Part shown: positions 52,434-60,788 of the stretch, in pieces
Layout: each line of letters opens with the position of its first letter
How positions within the stretch are numbered: the first letter of the stretch is position 1
Source of the DNA: Acidobacteriota bacterium
Lineage (GTDB): Bacteria > Acidobacteriota > Terriglobia > Terriglobales > Acidobacteriaceae
Reading direction: 5' to 3'
NCBI GenBank assembly: GCA_021810625.1
Contig: JAJZIJ010000007.1
Location: forward strand, 1-64,000
Length of the DNA: 64,000 nt
The notes under the pieces: generated by a model
The model's database searches: none
Told to the model about the DNA's origin: nothing
Seen by the model: only the letters and a program-made list of their open reading frames with translations
Translations under genes and position numbers: made by a program

Positions 52434-52461
52434 CTACAGCCTGCTGATTAGCAGGCTGTAG
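52434..52461. terminator. Bidirectional terminator-like hairpin between murG and the glycine-rich gene
   Basis: CTACAGCCTGCT-gatt-AGCAGGCTGTAG, a perfect 12-bp stem starting 4 bp after the murG stop. No T tract on either side, so termination efficiency is uncertain. It sits between convergent genes. Confidence 0.65.
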
Positions 52462-52488
52462 GAACTCCGGGAAAGAATTGCGTTTAGC

Positions 52489-53562
52489 TTAGCGGTGTCC
52501 GCCTCCACCAAAGCCGCCACCGCCGCCATGAAAGCCTCCGCCTCCAAAGCCTCCGCCGCTACGGAAACCTCCGCCACTGAAGCCGCCACGAGAGCCGCCA
52601 GCAAATCCACCGCCAGCAAATCCAGAGGAGGCGCGCTGCCCGCCGAATCCACCCCCGCCATTGCCGCGTGCGCCGTAGCCGCCTCCGTTGTAGCCGCGTG
52701 GAGCGGCGTTGCCGCCGAGTCCGCCGCGCTGTCCATATCCACCACGCTGCCCGAATCCACCGCCGTTTCCAGAGAATCCGTTGCCACGCATCTGGTTATA
52801 GCTGCGCATGGACAATTGGTTGTTGGCAAAACCGCCGGGTATACGGTTGAAGGCCATCGTTGTTTGGCCACCACGGTTGGCTTGGATGCCCCGACCCCCC
52901 TGGAAGCCATTGGCTCCGCGATTGCCCATTGCTCCACGATTGGCCGTAATCAGCGGACGAGACCCGCCTCTCATACCGTTGCCAAAAGAATTGCTACGAC
53001 TCTGCATCGCGCCGCGATTTTGCATCGTGCCCTGCACTCCATTGCGCCCAATGCTGTTGTATCCACTGTTGGCGCGGTAGCCCCCTGGCCCACGAGCGCC
53101 GTTGTAGACGTTATGCACGTTGTTGGTGTTGATATTGTTGACGGTTCTGTTGTTGAAGTAAGCGCCGTGGTTCCAGTAGCCGCCGATGAACCCATCGCCG
53201 TAATATCCACCGCCGTAGTTTATGCCGCCGTAGAACCCCACGGATCTGCCCCAGTACCCTGGGTACCAGTTATAAAATCCACCGCCAAAGCCCCAATATC
53301 CCGGCGTCCAAAGAGCGCCTATGTATGGAGGCATTACCCACGCTCCCGGCATCCAAACGTAACCGCCGTCGTCGTAGTTGTAATATCCGGGAGTCCAGAT
53401 GTAGCCATCGCCGGGGCAGGGAGGCTGATAGTACGCATTGATCGGAAACACCGGAGGCGCGATACCCACGGAAAGGAAGACACCGGCATGTGCGGAGACC
53501 GGCACAAAGAAGATGGTCACGGCCAGGATCAAAGCTAGCTTCAGGGAACGAAGGGTACGCAT
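52489..53562 (-). CDS. Secreted glycine-rich protein with W-x-PGYW repeats
   Basis: 357 residues. Signal peptide (LKLALILAVTIFFVPVSAHA), then a Tyr/Trp-rich block (about 35-115) with repeated GYIWTPGYY, GYVWMPGAW, ALWTPGYW and NWYPGYWG units, as in YXWGXW-repeat proteins. An Asn-rich stretch follows (NRTVNNINTNNVHNVYN), then about 180 residues of Gly/Arg/Asn low complexity ending GGGGHR. Probably an outer-surface or matrix protein. It is inserted on the opposite strand between murG and murC, breaking the usual dcw order. A structured element precedes it. Confidence 0.8.
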   Translation of the reverse strand: MRTLRSLKLALILAVTIFFVPVSAHAGVFLSVGIAPPVFPINAYYQPPCPGDGYIWTPGYYNYDDGGYVWMPGAWVMPPYIGALWTPGYWGFGGGFYNWYPGYWGRSVGFYGGINYGGGYYGDGFIGGYWNHGAYFNNRTVNNINTNNVHNVYNGARGPGGYRANSGYNSIGRNGVQGTMQNRGAMQSRSNSFGNGMRGGSRPLITANRGAMGNRGANGFQGGRGIQANRGGQTTMAFNRIPGGFANNQLSMRSYNQMRGNGFSGNGGGFGQRGGYGQRGGLGGNAAPRGYNGGGYGARGNGGGGFGGQRASSGFAGGGFAGGSRGGFSGGGFRSGGGFGGGGFHGGGGGFGGGGHR

Positions 53563-53629
53563 ATCGTACCTCCCACCATCTCACTCCGTCGTATCCACGA
53601 CCTTTTGTGGCTTTCGGGGTGAGATCCCG

Positions 53630-53679
53630 GAGAGTTCTGGAGGGGGCAACCTTGCAGGCTTTCCTGCTTCCCGACTCTC
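53630..53679 (-). promoter_or_regulatory. Nested stem-loop element, candidate structured leader
   Basis: Outer stem GAGAGT (53630-53635) with ACTCTC (53674-53679), a middle GGG/CCC pairing, and an inner hairpin GCAGG-cttt-CCTGC (53654-53667). Another hairpin (cgggg/cccg) lies at 53615-53629. On the minus strand a TATACC (53688-53683) ends just upstream, so a transcript would begin close to the outer stem. It does not match a riboswitch consensus I know. Confidence 0.4.
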
Positions 53680-53834
53680 ACAGGTATAGACGCTCATTTT
53701 ACAAAATAGTTACGGCAGGCGGCCACAAAAGGAAGATCGGGGACGGTGGTTTCTGCGAGGTTTTCCACGGGCGGCGGTATCTCTGGCCTCGCGTCGGCTG
53801 ATAGAGTAAGGGCTGGCAGACTCCAGGAAACCTC

Positions 53835-55232
53835 ATGTTTGTTCGTTCTCAACACATTCACTTTATAGGCATTGGCGGCATCGGCATGAGTGGGATTGCC
53901 GAAATTCTGCTCAATATGGGATTTCCTGTCTCTGGCTCCGACCTGCGGCGGTCGGGCATTACAGATCGCTTAACTGCTTTGGGCGCAATCGTTCACGAAG
54001 GCCACGCAGCGGCCCATATCGTCGGGGCCGACGTGGTTGTCACCACCTCCGCGCTGAGTCAGCACAATCCAGAAGTGATCGCAGCGCGGCAGCAGCATAT
54101 TCCCATCATTCAGCGGGCAGAGATGCTGGCGGAGTTGATGCGCCTGAAATACGGCGTGGCCGTGGCTGGAATGCATGGCAAGACCACCACCACGTCGATG
54201 ATTGCCTCCGTGCTGGCGGCGGGAAATCTTGACCCAACGGTTGTCGTCGGCGGGCGCGTGGACGCAATGGGGTCGAATGCGCGGCTGGGAAGCTCCGAGT
54301 ATCTGGTGGCCGAGGCGGATGAGAGTGATCGCTCCTTTTTGAAGCTCTCGCCCATTCTAGCCGTAGTTACCAATCTGGATCGCGAACACATGGATTGCTA
54401 TCGCGACATGCAGGATATTGAGAGCGCCTTTGTGGAGTTCATGGACAAGGTGCCGTTTTATGGAGCCTCCACTGTCTGCCTGGACGATCCCATGCTGGCT
54501 GCCATTCTGCCGCGTGTTCGTCGCCGCATTCACACTTACGGCATGGCAGCGGAAGCCGAGTTTCGCCTGCAACCTCTTCCACGCGCAGAGAATCTTCGCA
54601 GTAAAAATGCTCCTTCGGGACTGGCGCACTTCCACGTCATCCATGCCGGAGCGACGCTCGGCCCCTTCACGTTGCATGTTCCCGGCGCGCACAACTTGAG
54701 GAACGCCACCGCTGCCGTCGCCATTGGATTGCAGTTGGGCGTTGAAGTGGAAAAAATTGCCGCCGGCCTGAATGCCTTTCGCGGTGTGGATCGTCGCTTC
54801 CAGCCCAGAGGGGAAGCGAGCGGCATCACCGTGGTCGATGACTATGGCCACCACCCCACGGAGATTCGCGCCACGCTGGCGGCAGCCCGCGAGTGCGGCT
54901 TCCGTCGCATTCATGTTCTCTTTCAGCCGCATCGTTACAGCCGAACACGCGATCTTCTCGATGCCTTCCGCGATTGCTTCGATGCCGCCGATCAGGTCTG
55001 GATTCTCGACATTTATGCCGCCAGCGAAGAGCCGCTTCCCGGCGTACATGCTCCGGCATTGGTGGCCGCCATCGGTCGCAACCATGTGCGCTATGCGGCA
55101 TCGCTGCAAGAGGCGGTGCAGCAGGCCGTGGAGACATCTGCGGCGGGCGATCTGATTCTGACCCTGGGCGCGGGAAACATTCAGCAGGCGGTTCCAATGG
55201 TGTTTGGGGCGCTGGAACAGCACGCGATTTAA
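53835..55232 (+). CDS. murC: UDP-N-acetylmuramate--L-alanine ligase
   Basis: Adds L-Ala to UDP-MurNAc, the first amino acid of the stem peptide. 465 residues. IGIGGIGMSGIAEIL binds the UDP substrate. The ATP loop GMHGKTTTT is at 112-120. Also EADESDRSFLKL, the C-terminal DDYGHHPTEI and FQPHRYSRT. AGGAAA precedes the ATG. Starts a second co-directional block (murC-ftsQ-ftsA-ftsZ). murB and ddl, frequent neighbours, are absent. Confidence 0.96.
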   Translation: MFVRSQHIHFIGIGGIGMSGIAEILLNMGFPVSGSDLRRSGITDRLTALGAIVHEGHAAAHIVGADVVVTTSALSQHNPEVIAARQQHIPIIQRAEMLAELMRLKYGVAVAGMHGKTTTTSMIASVLAAGNLDPTVVVGGRVDAMGSNARLGSSEYLVAEADESDRSFLKLSPILAVVTNLDREHMDCYRDMQDIESAFVEFMDKVPFYGASTVCLDDPMLAAILPRVRRRIHTYGMAAEAEFRLQPLPRAENLRSKNAPSGLAHFHVIHAGATLGPFTLHVPGAHNLRNATAAVAIGLQLGVEVEKIAAGLNAFRGVDRRFQPRGEASGITVVDDYGHHPTEIRATLAAARECGFRRIHVLFQPHRYSRTRDLLDAFRDCFDAADQVWILDIYAASEEPLPGVHAPALVAAIGRNHVRYAASLQEAVQQAVETSAAGDLILTLGAGNIQQAVPMVFGALEQHAI

Positions 55233-55340
55233 GTCATCCATACCCAACAAAAAAAAAGAATACTTTCCAGAAAATATGGTGAAAACCCGTGAAAACCGGG
55301 TAAGATTCGGAGTAGCGACCTTCCGGGGCGGGGTGCGAGC

Positions 55341-56405
55341 GTGCGTAAAAATAATGGATTGGACGAGGGGCAAACAGAGGCGCAGTTTGGAGATGAACTG
55401 CCGATGCCGCCGTATCGTTCGCGAAATCCGAAATCCTTCCCCGCTGTGTCCTCCGAGGATGGGAGCGATGGCGCAGAGGAAGAAGAATCCAGATTCCTGC
55501 GGCGTCCGGGCCGGATTCCCCCACGCCGACGATTGGCGCAGCGCGGCAAATGGCATCGTTGGCTGCGCATAACCGCCGGTGTGTTCGTGCTGGCGGGAGT
55601 GGTCGCTCTGGGCTGGGAAGCGCGAAGTTTTCTGCGCCACGATGCGCGTTTTTTTCTGAACAATGTGGCGGATATTGAATTACAGGGCAACCAAATTGTG
55701 ACGCGATCCGAGATAGAGCGCGTCTTTGCCCAGGACATTGGACACAGCGTTTTCACCGTGCCGCTGGCGGCCCGTCGCGCAGCAATCGAAGAGATTCCCT
55801 GGGTGCGGAGCGCGACGGTGATGCGGCTCTGGCCGAATCGCCTGCGCGTGGCCATTGTGGAGCGCGTGCCCGTGGCCTATCTGCGCGACGGCAATTCCAT
55901 TCGTTTGGTCGATGCCGATGGAGTGCTGCTGGCGATGCCGCCGGGAGGCTTGCCGCATGGCTCCTACCCCGTGGTGACAGGGGTGGCAGGCAGCGCTTCG
56001 GCTGCGGCGCGAGCGGCAAAGATGCAGATGTATTTGCAATTCATGGCTGCGCTGGATGCCGGGGGCGGGCAAATCTCGCAGTCTGTCAGCGAGGTGAATG
56101 TCCGCGACCCGGAGGACATTCGCGCCATCTTTGCCGACGGAGATAGTGACATTTTGGTTCACTTTGGCAGCAGCGATTTCCTGGCGCGCTACCAGGCCTT
56201 TGCTGCCCATCGCGCCGAGTGGCTGCGGCAGTACCCGCGTCTGGCATCGGTGGACATGCGCTATGGCCGACAGGTGGTACTGGACATGGCGCCGGGAAGT
56301 GGATCGGAGCAGCACGCACCGGCAACACCGGGCGCAACGACGACAGTAGACACGGCGAACTCTACGGCGCAACACGCGCAGGCCGCCGGGAAGGGTGGAC
56401 GCTGA
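55341..56405 (+). CDS. ftsQ: Cell division protein FtsQ
   Basis: 354 residues from a GTG (55341). A cytoplasmic, charged N-terminal tail (1-70) is longer than in E. coli. One membrane helix is at about 75-93 (ITAGVFVLAGVVALGW). POTRA domain about 97-165 (VADIELQGNQIVTRSEIERVF...), then the beta domain (PWVRSATVMRLWPNRLRVAIVERVPVAYL) and an Ala/Thr-rich C-terminus. Scaffolds the FtsQBL complex in the divisome. Ends in TGATG overlapping ftsA. The 108-bp gap after murC has a poly-A run. Confidence 0.9.
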   Translation: MRKNNGLDEGQTEAQFGDELPMPPYRSRNPKSFPAVSSEDGSDGAEEEESRFLRRPGRIPPRRRLAQRGKWHRWLRITAGVFVLAGVVALGWEARSFLRHDARFFLNNVADIELQGNQIVTRSEIERVFAQDIGHSVFTVPLAARRAAIEEIPWVRSATVMRLWPNRLRVAIVERVPVAYLRDGNSIRLVDADGVLLAMPPGGLPHGSYPVVTGVAGSASAAARAAKMQMYLQFMAALDAGGGQISQSVSEVNVRDPEDIRAIFADGDSDILVHFGSSDFLARYQAFAAHRAEWLRQYPRLASVDMRYGRQVVLDMAPGSGSEQHAPATPGATTTVDTANSTAQHAQAAGKGGR

Positions 56406-57622
56406 TGGCGCAACGACAGGAATCCATGCTGGCGGTTCTTGACGCTGGAAACTCGAAAATCCGGGTGCTCGTGGCCGATTTACAGGATGGCGCGGTGCGC
56501 TATCGGGCGCACGCCGCTGTGGATGCGCATGGCATGAAGCGCGGCGTGATTGCTGATCTGCAACCAGCGACGAAAGCATTGGATGCAGCTTTCAAGCAGG
56601 CCGAAGCCGCCTCCGACTGCACGATTGTCCGCGCCTCCGTGGGGATTGGCGGCTCGCATGTGCGCGGATTTTCCAGTCGGGGCGGCATCCGTTTGGGTGG
56701 CCGCGCGAGAGAGATTACACAAGAAGATGTGCGGGCAGCGGTGGAGCGGGCGCGTTCCGTGCAACTTCCCGCGGATCGCGCGATTCTGCACCTGCTACCA
56801 CAGGAGTATCTGATCGACGAACAAGGTGGCATCCACAATCCGGTGGGCATGGTGGGCAGCACGCTGGAGGTGAATTTGCAGATGGTAACTTGCCTGGGAA
56901 GCGCCATGCAAAGCGTCGTCACCTGCATGAATCATGCCGGAATTGAGGCAACAGACACGATCTTTGAAGCGGTTGCGGCGGCTGAAGCGGTGCTCTCTGC
57001 CGACGAGCGCGAGCTGGGTGTTTGCGTTCTCGACATCGGCGCGGCATCGACGGAGTTGGCTGTTTTTTTTGAAGGCGCTGTCGTACACACTGCGGCGTTG
57101 CCCATCGGCGGGGATCACTTTACCAACGACCTGGCCGTGGTGCTGCGTGTTTCTCTGGCGGAGGCCGAGTACCTGAAGCGACAGTTTGGACATTCCGTGG
57201 TGACAGCGGTTTCGCAGACCCAGGAGATCGACGTGCAGGGAATGGAGGAGGGCGCGGCACGGCGCGTGCCGCTGCGTCTTCTGAGCGAAATTCTGGAACC
57301 ACGGGCGCGAGAACTCTTCCAGATGATTCGCGACAATCTGCGTCAAGGTGGAGTGCTGGAGGCTCTGGGCACTGGCGCGGTTCTCACTGGCGGCGGAGCC
57401 AAGTTGGCGGGCTTGCTGGATCATGCGGAGAGTTTGCTGCGTGTGCCTGCGCGGGTTGGCTCGCCGGTACCGCTTTCGCGGATGCCGCACTCCCTGGTTG
57501 ATCCAGAATTTGCCACCGCCGTGGGCCTGTTGCTCTATAGTCATCGCGTGCGCCAGCAGCGGGTCGGGCCGGATGCGGGCCTGCGCTCCAAACTGCGCGC
57601 CATTGTGGGCGGAAGCGTATGA
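56405..57622 (+). CDS. ftsA: Cell division protein FtsA
   Basis: Actin-fold ATPase that tethers FtsZ to the membrane. 405 residues. Phosphate-1 motif VLDAGNSKIRVL, the SHI/1C domain at about 85-165, phosphate-2 VLDIGAASTELAVF and adenosine motif LTGGGAKLAGL. The C-terminal GLRSKLRAIVGG is a plausible short amphipathic membrane helix. The ATG at 56405 overlaps the ftsQ stop by one base. ftsZ follows after 64 bp with its own GAGGAG site. Confidence 0.95.
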   Translation: MAQRQESMLAVLDAGNSKIRVLVADLQDGAVRYRAHAAVDAHGMKRGVIADLQPATKALDAAFKQAEAASDCTIVRASVGIGGSHVRGFSSRGGIRLGGRAREITQEDVRAAVERARSVQLPADRAILHLLPQEYLIDEQGGIHNPVGMVGSTLEVNLQMVTCLGSAMQSVVTCMNHAGIEATDTIFEAVAAAEAVLSADERELGVCVLDIGAASTELAVFFEGAVVHTAALPIGGDHFTNDLAVVLRVSLAEAEYLKRQFGHSVVTAVSQTQEIDVQGMEEGAARRVPLRLLSEILEPRARELFQMIRDNLRQGGVLEALGTGAVLTGGGAKLAGLLDHAESLLRVPARVGSPVPLSRMPHSLVDPEFATAVGLLLYSHRVRQQRVGPDAGLRSKLRAIVGGSV

Positions 57623-57686
57623 AGCGAGTGGTATCAAGAGCGATAAAAAGTTGGAATGCAGCAGCATCCATAACGAGGAGTGAAGC

Positions 57687-59072
57687 ATGACGAATCATGA
57701 CAATGTCGGCGGTAGTGGTGAGGATAGTCTGCGCATCCAGTACAACGAGGAGATGATGCGCGGCGCAAAGATCAAGGTGATTGGTGTGGGTGGCGGCGGC
57801 GGCAACGCCGTCAATCGCATGATTGAAGCGCATGTGGAGGGGGTTGATTTCATTGCAGCCAACACGGATGTACAGGCGCTGCGCGCGTCCAAAGCTCCGG
57901 TTAAGTTGCAATTGGGTGTCAAGCGCACCAGCGGGCTGGGCGCGGGAGCGAATCCCGATATTGGCCGTCAGGCGGCGCTGGAAGATTCGGAGAAAATTCT
58001 GGAGGCGCTCGAAGGCGCGGACATGGTTTTTGTCACGGCGGGTCTGGGCGGCGGCACGGGCACTGGCGCAGCTCCGGTGATTGCTTCGCTGGCCAGCGAG
58101 ATGGGTGCCCTAACCGTAGCGGTCGTCACGCGGCCCTTTGGATTTGAGGGCAAGCGGCGCAAGCAGCAGGCCGAGCGTGGCTTGGAAGAGCTGCTCGAAA
58201 GCGTGGACACGATGATCGTGATCCCCAACGAGCGGCTGCTGAACGTGGCCAAGGACGCAGGCTTTTTTGAGTCTTTCCGCATCGCGGATGATGTTTTGCG
58301 CCAGGGCGTGCAGGGCATCTCGGACATCATTACGATTCCGGGCATCATCAACCGCGACTTTGCCGACGTGAAGACCACAATGGCGGGCATGGGCTATGCC
58401 GTGATGGGCACGGCGATACGCAGCGGCTCCAACCGCGCAATGGAAGCGGCGCACGCGGCGATGGCCTCGCCGCTGCTCGAAGAGGGCGCGATTGACGGGG
58501 CGCGTGGCATCCTCATCAACATCAGCGGCTCCAGTACGCTGAAGCTGAGCGAGGTGAACGAGGCCTCAACCATTATCCAGAACGCCGCGCATGAAGATGC
58601 CAACATCATCTTTGGAGCGGTACTCGACGAATCTCTGGGCGAAGACATCAAGATTACCGTGATTGCCACGGGCTTCCGCCATGACACGCCGCAACGCAGA
58701 GAGCGAATGCTGCGGCCAGAGGGGATTGAGGCGCGATCAGGAGCAGAGAAGCTCGCCCCGCCCAAGGCGCGATTCGCCAGCGAGGAGATCGAAGATGGAT
58801 TGGGGGTGGAGATGGATGTGCGTGCCGTCCCTGCCGCGCCGTCGTCGGCGATGGAAGACATGCTGGAGGATAGTCAGGAAGCCAGCGTGGCCGATAACGA
58901 GGAAATCGCCCCTGTCTACGCGCCAGAACGGGTGCCGGAAAGATTACCCGGTCGGACGCAGGAGCATAGGGCCGAATCGCGTGAACCCGCCCTGCATGTT
59001 CCGGTGGAAGAAAATGCCTACGCGGATGCCCAACTCGACATTCCGGCGTATTTGCGGCAAACCATGCCATAG
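57687..59072 (+). CDS. ftsZ: Cell division protein FtsZ
   Basis: Tubulin-like GTPase that forms the Z ring. 461 residues. GTP-binding GGGTGTG at 121-127, N-terminal [17 protein letters not shown], and T7 loop with catalytic aspartates (IINRDFADV). An unusually long variable linker follows (about 330-445, acidic with Arg-Glu repeats), then the canonical C-terminal peptide LDIPAYLR that binds FtsA. The 14-residue N-terminal extension is normal for the phylum. Strong GAGGAG ribosome-binding site. Confidence 0.97.
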   Translation: MTNHDNVGGSGEDSLRIQYNEEMMRGAKIKVIGVGGGGGNAVNRMIEAHVEGVDFIAANTDVQALRASKAPVKLQLGVKRTSGLGAGANPDIGRQAALEDSEKILEALEGADMVFVTAGLGGGTGTGAAPVIASLASEMGALTVAVVTRPFGFEGKRRKQQAERGLEELLESVDTMIVIPNERLLNVAKDAGFFESFRIADDVLRQGVQGISDIITIPGIINRDFADVKTTMAGMGYAVMGTAIRSGSNRAMEAAHAAMASPLLEEGAIDGARGILINISGSSTLKLSEVNEASTIIQNAAHEDANIIFGAVLDESLGEDIKITVIATGFRHDTPQRRERMLRPEGIEARSGAEKLAPPKARFASEEIEDGLGVEMDVRAVPAAPSSAMEDMLEDSQEASVADNEEIAPVYAPERVPERLPGRTQEHRAESREPALHVPVEENAYADAQLDIPAYLRQTMP

Positions 59073-59220
59073 GCATATTCCCATAGGCGTATTCAGTGGA
59101 ATCAAAAATATGCGATCCCAGCTTGCATCCAACGGATCATGGCCGATACTCTAGGTGGAGGCGTTGGTTCGTGTGCGCCCGCCAGAGATCGGGCGATGAA
59201 TCCGCGAGGCGCGCTTCGCG

Positions 59221-60537
59221 ATGTGTGGCTGTATTTCAATGAGGCGTACCTTTTTTAATCCGAGCCAACGCTGGACGGCGTTCTTCCGAGCGTCGCTGCT
59301 CTTTCTTGTGCCCGCTGTCCTGGGCATCGGAGCGGCATCGCTTCGCGCCGCAGCGGTTGCCGACGCATCCAACACGACAACACCGGCGACCGCGCCAGCA
59401 TCGTCTGCGGCAAAGGCCCACGCGCAGACCTCATCGCTACATGAAAATGCGCGTGTGCATCATCACATCGTGACCCGCCGACATCACCATTCGGTCACGC
59501 GGGTACACTATCGCCGCGTCTATTCGCGTCGGCATCATCGCTATTATGAGCGCTTCACGGCCAGTTCCTTTGCCAACAATCAGACCGCCGGAGACATCAC
59601 GGCGGGTGAAGACCCCATCGTGCGTCAGTCGGCCATTGATGCTCTGGGCGATATGAATGGCACGGTTGTCGTCATCAACCCGAATAACGGGCGCATTCTG
59701 GCGATGGTGAACCAGAAGCTGGCGTTGTCGAGCGGTGCCGAACCCTGCTCCACCATCAAGCTCTCCGTCGGCCTTGCCGCGCTTGAGGAGGGCATCATCA
59801 CCAAAGATACGCCCGTCGCTCTGGGCAAGTATTATCACGTCACGCTGACGGAGGCGCTGGCTCACTCCAACAATTTGTACTTTGAGACGGTCGGACGCCG
59901 CCTTGGATTTGAACGTGTTCGCCACTACGCCAATCTCTTCGGCCTGGGCGAGCTGGCGGGCTATAACATTCCCGGTGAGCAACTCGGCACCTATCCCAGC
60001 CATGTACTCCCGGAAAAAATGGGCGGAGTAGGCCGCATGTGTTCCTTTGGCGAGAGCATCTCCATGACGCCACTGCAACTGGGCGCATTGGTCTCGGCCA
60101 TTGCCAACGGCGGCACGCTCTACTATCTGCAACATCCGCAAACGCCGGAAGATGTCACCCGCTTCACGCCGCGCATCAAGCGCACACTGGATATTGGCCC
60201 GCTGATTCCGCAGATGACCGACGGCATGGCCGGAGCCGTGCGCTATGGCACGGCGCGCGCGCTGCGCGCCAACTTTACAGAATTTCCCGTGTTGGGCAAG
60301 ACGGGCACCTGCTCCAACCACGGCACTCGTTTTGGTTGGTTCGCCTCTTACGCGGATACCCCATCCGGACGCATGGTCGCAGTCTTTTTTCTGGAAGGTG
60401 GACGCCCCACCTTTGGCCCCAAGGCTGCGGAACTCGCAGGCATCTTCTATCGAAATCTGGAAGATCACAGTTACTTCGCCACCTTGTCCGAGACACAAAA
60501 CAACGCGCCTCCGACGATAACGACCGCCGCGCATTAA
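59221..60537 (+). CDS. Class B-like penicillin-binding transpeptidase with His/Arg-rich region
   Basis: 438 residues (ATG 59221; ATG 59239 is also possible). One N-terminal membrane or signal helix (about 22-46). An Ala/Thr/Ser linker, then a striking His/Arg-rich stretch at about 80-110 (HHHIVTRRHHH, RRHHRYY). From 125 on a transpeptidase domain with S177-T-I-K180, S216-N-N218 and GKTGTC. The usual N-terminal dimerisation domain of PBP2/FtsI is missing, so it is a short D,D-transpeptidase. Located 148 bp after ftsZ, so a role in division or wall repair is plausible. Confidence 0.85.
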   Translation: MCGCISMRRTFFNPSQRWTAFFRASLLFLVPAVLGIGAASLRAAAVADASNTTTPATAPASSAAKAHAQTSSLHENARVHHHIVTRRHHHSVTRVHYRRVYSRRHHRYYERFTASSFANNQTAGDITAGEDPIVRQSAIDALGDMNGTVVVINPNNGRILAMVNQKLALSSGAEPCSTIKLSVGLAALEEGIITKDTPVALGKYYHVTLTEALAHSNNLYFETVGRRLGFERVRHYANLFGLGELAGYNIPGEQLGTYPSHVLPEKMGGVGRMCSFGESISMTPLQLGALVSAIANGGTLYYLQHPQTPEDVTRFTPRIKRTLDIGPLIPQMTDGMAGAVRYGTARALRANFTEFPVLGKTGTCSNHGTRFGWFASYADTPSGRMVAVFFLEGGRPTFGPKAAELAGIFYRNLEDHSYFATLSETQNNAPPTITTAAH

Positions 60538-60572
60538 CCGTCTTTCAAGATCGAAAGATGCTTACAGAAATA

Positions 60573-60788
60573 TCAATTTCCCCCATCCAAGCCACAGGAA
60601 GCATCTTTCATTCCAAACTTGCGAAAAATCAGCATCGCGGGACACCAGTTTGTAAGCGAGGACTGGAAAAGATTCACGCCGACAAACGCGGTGAAGAAGT
60701 ACCAATAAGGGGAGTACAGGTGCCCCAATGCAAGGGATATCAGAATCAGCGCGCCTGCCAGAAAACGTACTCCTTGTTCGACGGTCAT
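60573..60788 (-). CDS. DUF2892 (YgaP-like) small inner-membrane protein
   Basis: 71 residues from the ATG at 60788, with GGAGGAAC upstream. Two membrane helices separated by a tight turn: [18 protein letters not shown] and [32 protein letters not shown], with the NWCP motif of DUF2892 proteins, which often accompany rhodanese domains or efflux pumps. The start overlaps the RND stop (ATGA), so the two are cotranslated. Confidence 0.9.
   Translation of the reverse strand: MTVEQGVRFLAGALILISLALGHLYSPYWYFFTAFVGVNLFQSSLTNWCPAMLIFRKFGMKDASCGLDGGN

Noticed and set aside
52495-53538. Ala/Ser/Thr-rich 347-residue frame opposite the glycine-rich protein
   Set aside because: Mirror translation of Gly-rich codons; the minus-strand gene has a signal peptide, W-x-PGYW repeats and a proper start.
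53630-53679. Identification of the stem-loop element as a cyclic-di-GMP or other named riboswitch
   Set aside because: Conserved bases of the GEMM, TPP, cobalamin and ZTP consensus sequences could not be matched; left as an unnamed structure.
54357-55640. 427-residue minus-strand frame across murC and ftsQ
   Set aside because: Shadow of murC and ftsQ, which carry full family motifs on the plus strand.
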